From Ochrobactrum teleogrylli (GTDB taxonomy: Bacteria > Pseudomonadota > Alphaproteobacteria > Rhizobiales > Rhizobiaceae), in assembly GCF_006376685.1 (NCBI RefSeq), contig NZ_VEWL01000008.1, forward strand, positions 1 to 64,000: 64,000 nucleotides of DNA, written 5' to 3'. Positions 26,810 through 35,494 of this stretch are shown piece after piece. How positions within the stretch are numbered: the stretch's first letter is position 1; each line of letters opens with the position of its first letter. A program made the position numbers and the translations under genes. The notes under the pieces are model-generated. The model was not told the origin of the DNA. It saw nothing but the letters and a program-made list of their open reading frames with translations, and searched no databases.

Positions 26810-27520
26810 TTAAGGGTGCAGGACGAAATGCCGGACGCCCAGCGCTTCCAGCAATTCGGTTTCGATAGCGGCAGCGCGTTTATCTGTTCTCTGTCGAGGG
26901 TGATCGATATCGACACGCAGATCGTGACTGAAACGCCCCTGATCCAGAACGAGAATGCGGTCGGCCAAAGCGACAGCCTCCCACACATCATGCGTCACTA
27001 GCAAGGTTGCTGGCTTGTGCTTGCGCCAGAGGTTGAACACCAGATCGTGCATGCGAAGACGCGTTAGCGCATCGAGTGCGGCAAATGGCTCGTCTAGCAA
27101 AAGCAGTTCCGGTTCTCGCACCAGCGCCCGCGCCAAGGCCGCCCGCTGTGCTTCACCACCAGATAATGTCAGAGGCCATGCATTGATCCTGTGCGACAGA
27201 CCGACATCGGCCAGCGCTTGCGCGGCCTTGCCGCTGTTGCAGGCGTTCGGCACACCGAGCGCAACATTGTCGATCACACTTTTCCACGGCATCAGCCGAG
27301 GCTCCTGAAACACGACGGCACGGCGTTGGGGAATTTCCAGCACGCTTGCGGGAGCTTCGTCGAGCCCCGCAAGCACGCGCAAAAGCGTGGATTTTCCTGA
27401 GCCGCTTCTGCCAAGCAGGGCTACGAATTCCCCCGGCGCGATGCTTAGATCGATACCATCAAGAATTGCCGGTCCGCCGAAGGACCGCGACAAGCCATGA
27501 ATTTTTACGATGTCGCTCAT
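26810..27520 (-). CDS. ssuB: aliphatic sulfonate ABC transporter ATP-binding protein
   Basis: 236 residues. Walker A GRSGSGKST, Q-loop VVFQEPRLMPWKSVIDNVAL, signature LSGGEAQRAALARALV, Walker B LLLLDEPFAALDALTR, H-loop VTHD. The protein has the short length and the sequence character of SsuB/NrtD/TauB ATPases. Its start overlaps the stop of ssuC by four bases. Confidence 0.92.
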   Translation of the reverse strand: MSDIVKIHGLSRSFGGPAILDGIDLSIAPGEFVALLGRSGSGKSTLLRVLAGLDEAPASVLEIPQRRAVVFQEPRLMPWKSVIDNVALGVPNACNSGKAAQALADVGLSHRINAWPLTLSGGEAQRAALARALVREPELLLLDEPFAALDALTRLRMHDLVFNLWRKHKPATLLVTHDVWEAVALADRILVLDQGRFSHDLRVDIDHPRQRTDKRAAAIETELLEALGVRHFVLHP

Positions 27521-28350
27521 GATATCACCGCAGGGCGCCAGCGCAGGGCATAGGCCTCGATTGCGCGCACCAGCCCGTCAGTGAGCAGCCCCATGAGCGC
27601 GTAGACCAGCAGGCAGACCACGATGACGTCGGTTTGCAGGAAATCGCGTGCATAAGTGATGATATAACCTATGCCACTGGAGGCATTGATCTGTTCTGCC
27701 ACCACGAGGCTAAGCCATGCGATGCTCAATCCATAGCGTACGCCGACGAGCAACGAAGGCAGAGCGCCGGGGATCACGACATGCCGAATGATTTCGAGCG
27801 TGCTGAGATTGAGGGTGCGTCCGGCTTCGATCAGCTTGCGATCAACGCCGCGAATGCCGCCATGCAGTGTCAGATAGATCGGGAAGACGGAGCCAAAGGC
27901 AACCATGCCGATCTTTGGTGCTTCACCTATACCGTACCAAAGGATGAAGAGCGGAAGAAGCCCCAGAAAAGGCATTGCCTTCAGCATCTGTACCGGCGGA
28001 TCGATGATGGTTTCACCGAGCTTGGAAAGCCCGGCGAAAAGTGCCAGTGCGACGCCTACGACAAGCGCGATGGAGAAGCCTGCAATGACGCGGAGGAACG
28101 ACACGGCCAAACCTGTCGCAAGTTCACCCGAAGCCAGCAGCCGCAGGCCGGTTGCCGCGATGTCTACAGGCGACGCCAGCGTGCGGGCCGATAAAAGCCC
28201 AGTCATGCTCACCAGTTGCCACAAGATCAGGATGGCGATGGGCGATACAAGCCTACGCATCCATTGCGGGAAGCGCGGACTTGCTTTGGCATTGCCGACC
28301 GAAGGAGAACCGACGGTCGCCGTTTTCTCCAGAGCGCTCGTATCAGCCAT
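27517..28350 (-). CDS. ssuC: aliphatic sulfonate ABC transporter permease
   Basis: 277 residues, about six membrane segments (SPIAILILWQLVSMTGLLSA first). The EAA loop reads LIEAGRTLNLSTLEIIRHVV followed by IPGALPSLLVGVRYGL, typical of SsuC/TauC permeases. The N-terminal 35 residues are polar and cytoplasmic. It overlaps ssuD by eight bases and ssuB by four, so the whole set is translated as a coupled unit. Confidence 0.92.
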   Translation of the reverse strand: MADTSALEKTATVGSPSVGNAKASPRFPQWMRRLVSPIAILILWQLVSMTGLLSARTLASPVDIAATGLRLLASGELATGLAVSFLRVIAGFSIALVVGVALALFAGLSKLGETIIDPPVQMLKAMPFLGLLPLFILWYGIGEAPKIGMVAFGSVFPIYLTLHGGIRGVDRKLIEAGRTLNLSTLEIIRHVVIPGALPSLLVGVRYGLSIAWLSLVVAEQINASSGIGYIITYARDFLQTDVIVVCLLVYALMGLLTDGLVRAIEAYALRWRPAVIS

Positions 28351-29476
28351 TGCTGGCCTTTCCGGTCAGATCCCGGTCGAACAGGGTTGACCACGTAAAC
28401 TGCTTGCGCTCAGCGACGGGCCGCTCGACAGGAAGGCGCGGCAATACCATTTCGCCGAAACGATAGGCTTCCTCCAGCAGCGGCATGCCCGACAGGATAA
28501 ACGTATCGACGCCCACGGCCTGATAAGCTTCAAGTGTGCGAATAACCGTGTCGGGCGAGCCGACGATTGCGGTGCCGGGGCCGGGGCGGACGAGACCGAT
28601 ACCCGCCCAGAGATTGGGTGAGATTTCAAGGTCGCGCAGATTGTCGGGTTTCACGCCGCCATGCATTGCCGTCATGCGCTGCTGGCCGACAGAGTCCGTG
28701 TTGGAAACGAAGCGCTTGTTGCCCGCCATGGCCGCTTCATCCATCTGGTCGTAAAGGTCGGCTGCTGCTTCCCACGCCTTTGCGTCAGTCGAGCGCACGA
28801 TTACATAAAGACGGATACCGTATTTCAGTTCGCGCCCATGCGCTGCGGCGCGCGCTTTGACTTGGCTGACCTTATCGCCCATCTGTTCGGGCGTTTCTCC
28901 CCACGAAAGATAGGTATCGACATGCTTTGCCGCGACTTCGATTGCGCTGTCCGAAGATCCGCCAAACCATAGTGGCGGTGGGGCAATCGATGAACCGGCA
29001 GGAAGGGCCAGTTTTGCGCCTTCGGTCTGGAAATATTTGCCGTTATGGGTGACGCTTTCACCTGCCATAAGACGATGCCACAGCGTCAGATACTCGTCGG
29101 CCATCAGATAGCGTTCGTCATGCGGCAACATCATGCCATAAGCGCCAAGCATCTTGGCATCGCCGGAAACGACATTCAGCATCAGCCTGCCATTGGAAAA
29201 CTCCTGAAATGTCGCCGCCATCTTGGCAAGCAGCGTTGGCGCTACCAGACCCGGATGGAAGGCCAGCAGAAACTTCATGCGCTCCGTATAGGGCAGAAGG
29301 GCTCCAGCCAGCGGCCACACATCATGAGCGCCGGTGGCAAAAAGCGCGCCGGTATAACCCAGATGGTCATAGGCCTGTGCAAGCTGCTTGTAGTAGCCGT
29401 AATCGACGACGCGTGAGCCCTCGGGTTTCCAGGGATAAGCGCCGTCTGGCGCGCACATGTACCAAAGGACATTCAT
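28343..29476 (-). CDS. ssuD: FMNH2-dependent alkanesulfonate monooxygenase
   Basis: 377 residues, close to the normal 380 of SsuD. Bacterial luciferase-like fold with ATGAHDVWPLAGALLPYTER, MLNVVSGDAKMLGAYGMMLP and YLSWGETPEQM. It uses reduced flavin and oxygen to split alkanesulfonates into aldehyde and sulfite. The flavin reductase SsuE is not in this cluster, so reduced FMN must come from elsewhere. Its start overlaps the stop of the SBP-like gene at 29473. Confidence 0.92.
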   Translation of the reverse strand: MNVLWYMCAPDGAYPWKPEGSRVVDYGYYKQLAQAYDHLGYTGALFATGAHDVWPLAGALLPYTERMKFLLAFHPGLVAPTLLAKMAATFQEFSNGRLMLNVVSGDAKMLGAYGMMLPHDERYLMADEYLTLWHRLMAGESVTHNGKYFQTEGAKLALPAGSSIAPPPLWFGGSSDSAIEVAAKHVDTYLSWGETPEQMGDKVSQVKARAAAHGRELKYGIRLYVIVRSTDAKAWEAAADLYDQMDEAAMAGNKRFVSNTDSVGQQRMTAMHGGVKPDNLRDLEISPNLWAGIGLVRPGPGTAIVGSPDTVIRTLEAYQAVGVDTFILSGMPLLEEAYRFGEMVLPRLPVERPVAERKQFTWSTLFDRDLTGKASNG

Positions 29477-30327
29477 GCTGTTTCTGCCTCGTTACGCTCT
29501 GCTATAATTTCCAGTCTGCGGCTGATCGCAGCATGGCGAAGCAGTATGTCTGCCTCCGCCTGCTGTTCTCGCAAAAGCGTGTCGTCAGCGGGCACGATGT
29601 GCCAGTTGCGTTCCTGGATCACCCGCGTCCAGGCGCGCCGCTCATTGTCGTCGGCGTCCTTGGCGAGAAGGGCTGCGGCCTGTTCAGGATGCGCGATAAT
29701 CTCACGACCGATCCGGGCGAGTTCCACCGCAAACGCATCGATTACATCGTCCGGCAGATTGCGCTGTCCGATCGTCCAGAACACCGAGCGATTGGGAATT
29801 GTGGTGCCGCAATGCAGCAAGACATGGAATTCGCCACTGGCGAGCGCCTGTTCGAGATGCGGCGCCATGGCAATCCACGCCGCCACTTTGCCGGCACGGA
29901 GCAGTTCACGCGAAGGGCTCGCCAGAAGATCATGGCGTTTCACGTCATCAAGACGAAGCCCGACCTGCTCCAGACTTTTTGCCAGAAAATAAGTGTGAAA
30001 GGAGCCATCGACGAGCGCAATATCGCGCCCTTTCAGGTCGGCGACGGTCTGGATATCAGTATCCTTCGCAACCAGTATCGCACCATTTGCAGGCCGTGGC
30101 GCAGATGCTGCGGCATAGGTCACCGGCAGTCCGCCCTCCGCTGCAAGAATGGGCGGCGTGGACCCCGTGCCACCAATGTCGATATTGCCGGCAATAAGCT
30201 GCTGGGCGGTGTCGCGGCCTTCCGGATAAGGCACGAATTCCGGCTTGAAATCGGCGAAAGCCCCCGGCCAGCGAGACGCGAGCGTCAGATGCAGATTATT
30301 GGGATGAAAGCCGATCTTGAATGCCAT
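29473..30327 (-). CDS. SsuA/NMT1-like solute-binding-fold protein without signal peptide
   Basis: 284 residues of the SsuA/TauA solute-binding family (AGNIDIGGTGSTPPILAAEG, VADLKGRDIALVDGSFHTYF). From the ATG at 30327 the protein starts MAFKIGFHPNNLHLTLASRW, immediately with the first beta strand, so no Sec or Tat signal exists; a TTG at 30348 would not add one. It is therefore predicted to be cytoplasmic, first in the ssu operon and translated just before ssuD. It could be a sulfonate sensor, as NasS is for nitrate, or an enzyme on the SBP fold such as the desulfinase DszB. The N-terminal catalytic Cys known in DszB is not visible here (the only Cys is in LLHCGTTIPN). Confidence 0.78.
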   Translation of the reverse strand: MAFKIGFHPNNLHLTLASRWPGAFADFKPEFVPYPEGRDTAQQLIAGNIDIGGTGSTPPILAAEGGLPVTYAAASAPRPANGAILVAKDTDIQTVADLKGRDIALVDGSFHTYFLAKSLEQVGLRLDDVKRHDLLASPSRELLRAGKVAAWIAMAPHLEQALASGEFHVLLHCGTTIPNRSVFWTIGQRNLPDDVIDAFAVELARIGREIIAHPEQAAALLAKDADDNERRAWTRVIQERNWHIVPADDTLLREQQAEADILLRHAAISRRLEIIAERNEAETA

Positions 30328-30353
30328 GAAAACGGGGTCCGGTTGCAAATTCG

Positions 30354-30371
30354 TTATATAAATTTATATAA
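30354..30371. promoter_or_regulatory. 18-bp perfect palindrome, candidate operator of the BigR-like regulator
   Basis: TTATATAAATTTATATAA is identical to its reverse complement over all 18 bases. It lies 27 bases upstream of the ssu operon start and 111 bases before the divergent ArsR-family gene. Targets of BigR/YgaV-type regulators are AT-rich palindromes, so this is the natural binding site for that regulator. Confidence 0.7.
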
Positions 30372-30481
30372 TGGGATTCAGGCAGGCACCGAAGGAAGGC
30401 TTGATTAAACCTTCGGCGGAACTTGGAAAACCATTCCGTGTTTGCTCTATTTTTGAGATTGTTTGGCAGGGCGCGACGATC

Positions 30482-30871
30482 ATGAACGAGAAAGCCACTC
30501 CAAAAGCCCATGTGCCCAAGGTGAAATGTCGGGCGGTCGGCGCAGCGTCTGATTTTCTGAAAGCCATATCCAATCCCGTGCGGCTTTCGATCCTGTGCGT
30601 CTTGCTGGAAGGCGAGCGCACGGTAAGCGAACTGGAAGACGTGCTGGATGTTCACCAGCCGACCCTGTCACAGCAGCTTGGGGAGTTGCGCGAGGCTGGT
30701 ATTATCGAAGGGAGGCGCGAAGCGCGCGCGGTCGTCTATCGCGTAGCGGACCCGCGCGCCGGGCAGCTCATCGGGCATTTGCGCCTGCTGTTCTCCGATC
30801 CCGGTGCGTCTGCAATATGGAAAGGTGCCCAGCTTGGGGCGCCTGCTCCATCGGAAATGCTGCACAGCTAA
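30482..30871 (+). CDS. ArsR-family regulator, BigR/YgaV-like
   Basis: 129 residues, winged helix. DFLKAISNPVRLSILCVLLE, then SELEDVLDVHQPTLSQQLGE and REAGIIEGRREARAVVYRVA closely resemble BigR, a regulator that senses persulfide through two cysteines. The first sensor Cys is present (Cys39 in SILCVLL). At the expected place of the second, near the C-terminal helix, there is LLFSDP with Ser105. The only other Cys is Cys16 near the N-terminus (KVKCRAV). It is divergent from the sulfonate operon. Metal-binding ArsR motifs (CxC) are absent. The ATG at 30482 is preferred over an upstream ATG at 30371, which would add a tail that is not conserved. Confidence 0.82.
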   Translation: MNEKATPKAHVPKVKCRAVGAASDFLKAISNPVRLSILCVLLEGERTVSELEDVLDVHQPTLSQQLGELREAGIIEGRREARAVVYRVADPRAGQLIGHLRLLFSDPGASAIWKGAQLGAPAPSEMLHS

Positions 30872-30900
30872 GCCGGTTCAGCTATGGCCAACACTGTCGC

Positions 30901-31640
30901 CTACCAGTTCACGCGCACGCCGAGCTTTCCATTCCAGGCATAATTGTCGGCATCAAAGGTCGTGCTGTAGCTGACATTGCCATACCGAAGCCTTTGACAT
31001 CTTGATCAGGGAAGCCAAATTCCGTCGCCCGGTTTGAGCTGGTTGTCATGTTGTACCAGGTTTGCGGTCTTTGAGTTACTCTTCTTCGCCGACACGCTCA
31101 GGGAATGAGCCGATCAACTGCCTGCCATAAATGGCTCCCATCGAAAGTATTGGAGCATAAAGGAACACTTCTGGTCCGTAATCAGGTGTTGGGTTCGGGA
31201 TTGGTTGGATGGGTGAAACAGGCGGTGTTGGTGGGGAGGAGTTGGTGGTGTGGGGGGTACGGGCGTAAGCTCGGATCGGAGATACCAGTTCTCTTGACCG
31301 GAAGCGTCAATACTGCCGCGATAAGCGAGTATTCGTAAGGGCCAGCCACGGCTGGACCCGCGAGATGGATCGCGCCGGTCTCCCTTTGTTCCGTCATTGG
31401 CTGTATCGACAACAAGAATACCACTTCCAGTGGTGATGGCGCCTTGCCCGCCCGCATTCGTCACCTCCAACCGAGTGGAACCAGATGCCACGCCGCCGTT
31501 GATGATCAGGCGGTCGGACGGTGAGCCGTCCGTATCAAGATTAAGTGTTGAACCCAATTTGACCTGCTTTACCGGGGCTTCCCCAAATGCGCGTAGCGAA
31601 AGCATAGTCGCCGGACGCGGATTTGCCTCACAGAAATATG
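30901..31640 (-). pseudogene. autotransporter (pertactin-like passenger plus beta-barrel) relic
   Basis: Minus-strand pieces of one autotransporter are recognisable but out of frame and shortened. Passenger end: LGSTLNLDTDGSPSDRLIIN, TGSGILVVDTANDGTKGD; then in another frame LAGPAVAGPYEYSL; then back to YRGSIDASGQENWYLRSEL and a Pro-Thr linker. In yet another frame the barrel start reads DYGPEVFLYAPILSMGAIYG then RQLIGSFPERVGEE. The extreme C-terminus is VSYSTTFDADNYAWNGKLGV ending RVNW-stop at 30901. At least three frameshifts (near 31385, 31325 and in the linker near 31205-31260) and a deletion of most of the barrel are needed. No product is expected. The rest of 30872-31771 shows nothing else. 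Confidence 0.82.
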
Positions 31641-31771
31641 AACATTCGTTACTGATTGGCGTGAAAGACCTTGGCCACACCCCGCCAATGAGGGAAGCGC
31701 GGTTGCCAAAAAACCATAATTGCTCCACATAGATCGATACGTACATTTCGCGCTGAACAACGGGGCAACAC

Positions 31772-33868
31772 TTGAAACGCCTAAAACTTGCTTCTCTTTG
31801 CCTCCTTCTGGCAACCGTTTCACCTGCACTTGCTTTCGAGGCTGGCACACCGCCGGACCTCAAGCCGCTGCCGCAGCAGGTTCAGGCCGCGCGCCTGACC
31901 TCTGAATTTTTGTCGCGTTTTCATTATAAGCCAGTACCACTCAACGATGCTCTGTCGGTCAAAATTATGGACCGGTTTATCAAATCGTTGGACCCGGACC
32001 GGCTGATCTTCCTTAAATCCGACATTGACGGGTTTATGGCGGACAAAACCAAGATTGACGACGCGATCAAACAGGAAAATCTGAGCATCCCGTTTTCCAT
32101 CTTCAATGTTTATGAAAAGCGCATTACCGACCGCATGGCCTATGCGCGCAGCCTGTTGAACACGAAGTTCGATTTCAATGAGCAGGAAAGCTATCCGCTG
32201 ATGCGGGACAAGGCACCTTGGCCTGCAACGGATGAGGAAAGCAAGGACCTTTGGCGAAAACGCGTCAAGAATGACTGGCTGCGCCTGAAGCTGGCTGGCA
32301 AGGATGATGCCTCGATCCGCGAAACGCTGGAAAAGCGCTATCAGAATTCGCTTGAACGTATTTACAAATACAAGAGCGACGATGTTTTCCAGATGTTCAT
32401 GGCCGCCTATACAACCTCGGTTGACCCCCATACGGATTATTTCGGCGCCAGTGCTTCTGCTGAGTTCGATATATCGATGAAGCTTTCTCTCGTCGGTATC
32501 GGCGCGGTTTTGCAGGAACGGGACGACTACATCACGATCCGCGAGCTTGTGGCCGGTGGCCCGGCTCAGGTGTCGGGTAAAATCGCAGTCGGTGATCGCA
32601 TTACGGGTGTCGGTCAAGACGAGACCGGACCGATGAAGGAAGTGGTTGGCCAGCGTCTTGATGAAGTTGTACAGCTGATCCGTGGCGCCAAAGGCTCGGT
32701 GGTGCGCCTGGATATTCTGCCTGCCAATGCAGGACCGGACGCGAAGCACCAGATCATCAGTCTGGTTCGCGACAAGATCAGCCTGGAAAAACAGGCTGCG
32801 CAGAAATCGGTGCTTGAGGTCAAGGATGGCAATGCCACGCGCAAGATCGGCGTTATCACCTTGCCTGCCTTCTACGAAGATATCGAAGCGCGCAGAAAAG
32901 GCGACAAGGATTATCGCAGCGCCAGCCGCGATGTCGCCAAGCTCATTACCGAACTGAAGCAGGACAATGTCGATGGCATCCTGTTCGATCTCCGTAACAA
33001 TGGCGGCGGCTCGTTGTCGGAAGCAATTGATCTGACCGGTCTTTTCGTTGGAAAAGGTCCGGTCGTCCAGCAGCGTAATGCCAATGGCAAGGTCAAGGTG
33101 GAAAGTGATGATCGGTCGACGCCTGCCTGGCAGGGGCCGCTCGGCGTGCTGATCAATCGTGGGTCGGCGTCGGCGTCCGAGATTTTTGCGGCGGCGATAC
33201 AGGATTATGGTCGGGGCGTGATTATCGGAGAACCGAGTTTCGGCAAGGGCACGGTGCAGACCGTGGTCAATCTTGACGAGGTGGCGCACAATCCAGAGCC
33301 AAAATTCGGTGAGCTTAAGCTGACCATCGCCCAGTTCTTCCGCGTGAACGGAGGCACGACGCAGCTCCGCGGCGTGACGCCAGATATCAGCCTACCCGGA
33401 CTTTTCGATCTGAAGACTGTTGGCGAGTCGAGCTTCGACAATGCCTTGCCTTGGAGCGAAGTCAAACCGGCAAAATACAAGCGTTCCGGCGATATCAAGT
33501 CACTCTTGCCCCAGTTGCAGAACCTTCACGACGCCCGGGTAAAGGATAATCCTGAGTTCCAGCAGTTTGTGGATGACATTGCGGTGTTGAAAGCACAGCG
33601 CGAAAAGACGGAGCTTTCTCTCAATGAAACGGAACGCCGCAACGAAATGACGGCGGAAGAAAACCGTCTGAAAGCTCGCAAAAAATCTGATGATGGCTTC
33701 AACAATAGCCCGGATGATGGTCTTCAGTCCAACGAGCGAAGCCTGAGCGCAGATATCGCCATTGAGAAAACCCGCAAGAGCGCCAAGGACGTTCTGCAGA
33801 TTGAGGCGGCGGGGATCGTTGCCAATCTCTCGGATATGCTGGCTGGAGCTAAGGCGGCGGCGAAATAG
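31772..33868 (+). CDS. prc: periplasmic tail-specific protease Prc (Tsp), peptidase S41
   Basis: 698 residues; E. coli Prc has 682. TTG start with a good signal peptide (MKRLKLASLCLLLATVSPAL, cleavage after LAF/ALA). A PDZ domain lies near residues 235-320 (IRELVAGGPAQVSGKIAVGD). The catalytic Ser-Lys pair is Ser467 (GSASASEIF) and Lys492 (EPSFGKGT), 25 residues apart as in E. coli Prc, with Asp478 also in place. The C-terminal about 150 residues are the charged helical region of the family. Prc degrades periplasmic proteins with nonpolar C-termini and processes penicillin-binding protein 3. It is monocistronic, ending in a strong hairpin. Confidence 0.92.
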   Translation: MKRLKLASLCLLLATVSPALAFEAGTPPDLKPLPQQVQAARLTSEFLSRFHYKPVPLNDALSVKIMDRFIKSLDPDRLIFLKSDIDGFMADKTKIDDAIKQENLSIPFSIFNVYEKRITDRMAYARSLLNTKFDFNEQESYPLMRDKAPWPATDEESKDLWRKRVKNDWLRLKLAGKDDASIRETLEKRYQNSLERIYKYKSDDVFQMFMAAYTTSVDPHTDYFGASASAEFDISMKLSLVGIGAVLQERDDYITIRELVAGGPAQVSGKIAVGDRITGVGQDETGPMKEVVGQRLDEVVQLIRGAKGSVVRLDILPANAGPDAKHQIISLVRDKISLEKQAAQKSVLEVKDGNATRKIGVITLPAFYEDIEARRKGDKDYRSASRDVAKLITELKQDNVDGILFDLRNNGGGSLSEAIDLTGLFVGKGPVVQQRNANGKVKVESDDRSTPAWQGPLGVLINRGSASASEIFAAAIQDYGRGVIIGEPSFGKGTVQTVVNLDEVAHNPEPKFGELKLTIAQFFRVNGGTTQLRGVTPDISLPGLFDLKTVGESSFDNALPWSEVKPAKYKRSGDIKSLLPQLQNLHDARVKDNPEFQQFVDDIAVLKAQREKTELSLNETERRNEMTAEENRLKARKKSDDGFNNSPDDGLQSNERSLSADIAIEKTRKSAKDVLQIEAAGIVANLSDMLAGAKAAAK

Positions 33869-33879
33869 TCGATAATAGT

Positions 33880-33917
33880 CATCACCCCTATGCGGCAAAT
33901 CGCGCATAGGGGTGATG
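33880..33917. terminator. strong bidirectional hairpin terminator
   Basis: CATCACCCCTATGCG (33880-33894) and CGCATAGGGGTGATG (33903-33917) pair perfectly over 15 bases with an eight-base loop. It lies between the convergent prc and quinone oxidoreductase genes. The T content after the stem is modest on both sides. Confidence 0.75.
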
Positions 33918-33960
33918 GTGAATATTACCTCTGACCATTCCGGCTTAAATGGCTGCAGCA

Positions 33961-34947
33961 CTACTGTCCGATCTTGACGACCAGTTTTCCGAAATGTCCG
34001 GCGCTTTGAAGCGCGTTATAAGCATTCTCGGCCTCGCCGAAGGGATAGACCTTGTCGATCTGCGGTTTGATGCCAGTACGAACAAGGGATGCAAGCGTGG
34101 AAACCGGGCCGACATAAATGCCCTGCAAGGTTATCCTCTTTTCAAGGATTGCAGCGGTTTCGATGGAGCCGTTAAACCCGGTCAAGACGCCCATAAGCGA
34201 TATGCGTCCATCAAAGCGTGTTGCCTTGAGGGTCTTGTTCAGCGTGGACGGACCTGCTGAATCGACAGCCAGATCAACGCCCACATTCCCCGTGAGCCGC
34301 AGGACTTCATTTTCCCAATCGGGATGTGCCTGATAGTTGATGACGTGGTCAGCACCGAGCTTTCTGGCACGTTCCAGCTTTTCGTCGGAACTCGATGTAA
34401 TGATGACCCGAGCGCCCGCCATTTTTGCAAGCTGCAAGGCGAAGATCGCCACACCGCCCGTACCGAGGAGCAGGACGGTTTCGCCTGGCTCTAAAGGTCG
34501 TCTTTCAAAAAGCGCGGACCATGCCGTAACGCCTGCGCAGGGAAGCGTTGAGGCTTCTTCAAATGTCATGGGGTCCGGTATCCGTACGACCCCGGTTGCC
34601 GGTACGACGATACGCTCACTCAACACACCATCGACGGTATTGCCGCCAAGGCTTGCAGCCTTCTTCACCTCGGAGAAGGGGCCTTCAACCCATTCAGGCA
34701 TAAAACCGATGACCACACGATCACCGATGGCGTAATCTGTCACGCCTTCTCCGACGGCCGACACGACGCCCGCTCCATCGGACAAGGGAATGCTGTCCTT
34801 GGTACGCTTCGCGACGATAAGATCGCGATAGTTCAGTGACGCAGCACGCAAATCGACTGCAATCTCTCCGCGCCCCGGCTTGCGGCCCTGTTTCTCAACC
34901 AGCTTCAGGCGTGGATTTTCATTTCCGGTCAGAATGTAACTTTGCAC
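33961..34947 (-). CDS. zinc-independent quinone oxidoreductase (MDR family)
   Basis: 328 residues of the medium-chain reductase superfamily. GroES-like N-terminal part (RAASLNYRDLIVAKRTKDSI, SDGAGVVSAVGEGV) and a Rossmann part (VLLLGTGGVAIFALQLAKMA, ITSSSDEKLERARKLGADHV). The catalytic and structural zinc cysteines of alcohol dehydrogenases are absent, which fits quinone reductase-like enzymes using NADPH. GTG at 34947 has AAAGGAG upstream; a frame extending to 35382 would overlap the regulator and is not conserved. It is divergent from an HxlR regulator, a common pairing for quinone and electrophile responses. Confidence 0.87.
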   Translation of the reverse strand: MQSYILTGNENPRLKLVEKQGRKPGRGEIAVDLRAASLNYRDLIVAKRTKDSIPLSDGAGVVSAVGEGVTDYAIGDRVVIGFMPEWVEGPFSEVKKAASLGGNTVDGVLSERIVVPATGVVRIPDPMTFEEASTLPCAGVTAWSALFERRPLEPGETVLLLGTGGVAIFALQLAKMAGARVIITSSSDEKLERARKLGADHVINYQAHPDWENEVLRLTGNVGVDLAVDSAGPSTLNKTLKATRFDGRISLMGVLTGFNGSIETAAILEKRITLQGIYVGPVSTLASLVRTGIKPQIDKVYPFGEAENAYNALQSAGHFGKLVVKIGQ

Positions 34948-35001
34948 GGCATTGTCTCCTTTAATGCCTGAACAAATAGGCCTATATTGAGCTTTGAAAA
35001 A

Positions 35002-35009
35002 GTACGTAC
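35002..35009. promoter_or_regulatory. short palindrome in the qor-hxlR intergenic region
   Basis: GTACGTAC is a perfect 8-base palindrome in the 81-base gap between the quinone oxidoreductase and the HxlR regulator. HxlR-type dimers bind short palindromes between divergent genes, so it is a candidate operator, but eight bases can arise by chance. Confidence 0.35.
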
Positions 35010-35028
35010 AAATTTGGCATGTAGTATC

Positions 35029-35400
35029 ATGGATGATAGTGTCAGGACGCGCGGCAAGCGTCGAAATGTCAGCAAAACAGGCTGCGCGGTGGAAGCAACG
35101 CTTTCGGTCATCGGGGGTGTTTGGAAACCGGTAATCCTTTTTCATTTGCTGAAAGGAAAGCTGCGCTTCAACGCACTTTGCAGGCTCGTTCCAGCAGCGA
35201 CACCAAGGATGTTGACTTTGCAGCTCCGGGAGTTGGAGGCTGACGGGATCATAAACCGCACTGTCTTTCCGGAAGTGCCGCCGAAGGTGGAATATGAGCT
35301 GACGGGCCTTGGTCATTCTCTTGCGCCCATCTTGATCAGCATGCGGGACTGGGGCGAGCGCATTCAGGGCGATCAAGCGCATCCAAGCGCAAAGTGCTGA
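35029..35400 (+). CDS. HxlR family transcriptional regulator
   Basis: 123 residues, winged helix. SKTGCAVEATLSVIGGVWKP and VILFHLLKGKLRFNALCRLV are typical, with TPRMLTLQLRELEADGIINR as recognition and wing. The Cys in TGCAVEATL is the position used by redox- and quinone-sensing members (QorR/YodB type), so sensing of electrophiles is plausible. The ATG at 35029 begins MDDSVRTRG; a TTG at 34987 is possible. It probably represses the divergent quinone oxidoreductase. Confidence 0.87.
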   Translation: MDDSVRTRGKRRNVSKTGCAVEATLSVIGGVWKPVILFHLLKGKLRFNALCRLVPAATPRMLTLQLRELEADGIINRTVFPEVPPKVEYELTGLGHSLAPILISMRDWGERIQGDQAHPSAKC

Positions 35401-35494
35401 GTTGGATATATAGGGGTGACTTCATCCTTGACGGGCAACCACCTGCACGTTTAAGCGAAAGGGCAGACGGAACCAACAGCGGAAGCCTCTGCCA

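Noticed and set aside
31220-31265. G-rich repeat (GGTGGGGAGGAG type) as a regulatory or G-quadruplex element
   Set aside because: It is the complement of the Pro-Thr linker codons of the autotransporter relic, which explains the composition.
31114-31863. A 249-codon open frame on the minus strand as an intact gene
   Set aside because: It only partly follows autotransporter homology; the homologous pieces jump between frames, and its first residues are antisense to the prc signal peptide.
31820-33289. A 489-codon open frame antisense to prc
   Set aside because: Mirror of the well-conserved protease frame with no recognisable domain or ribosome site.
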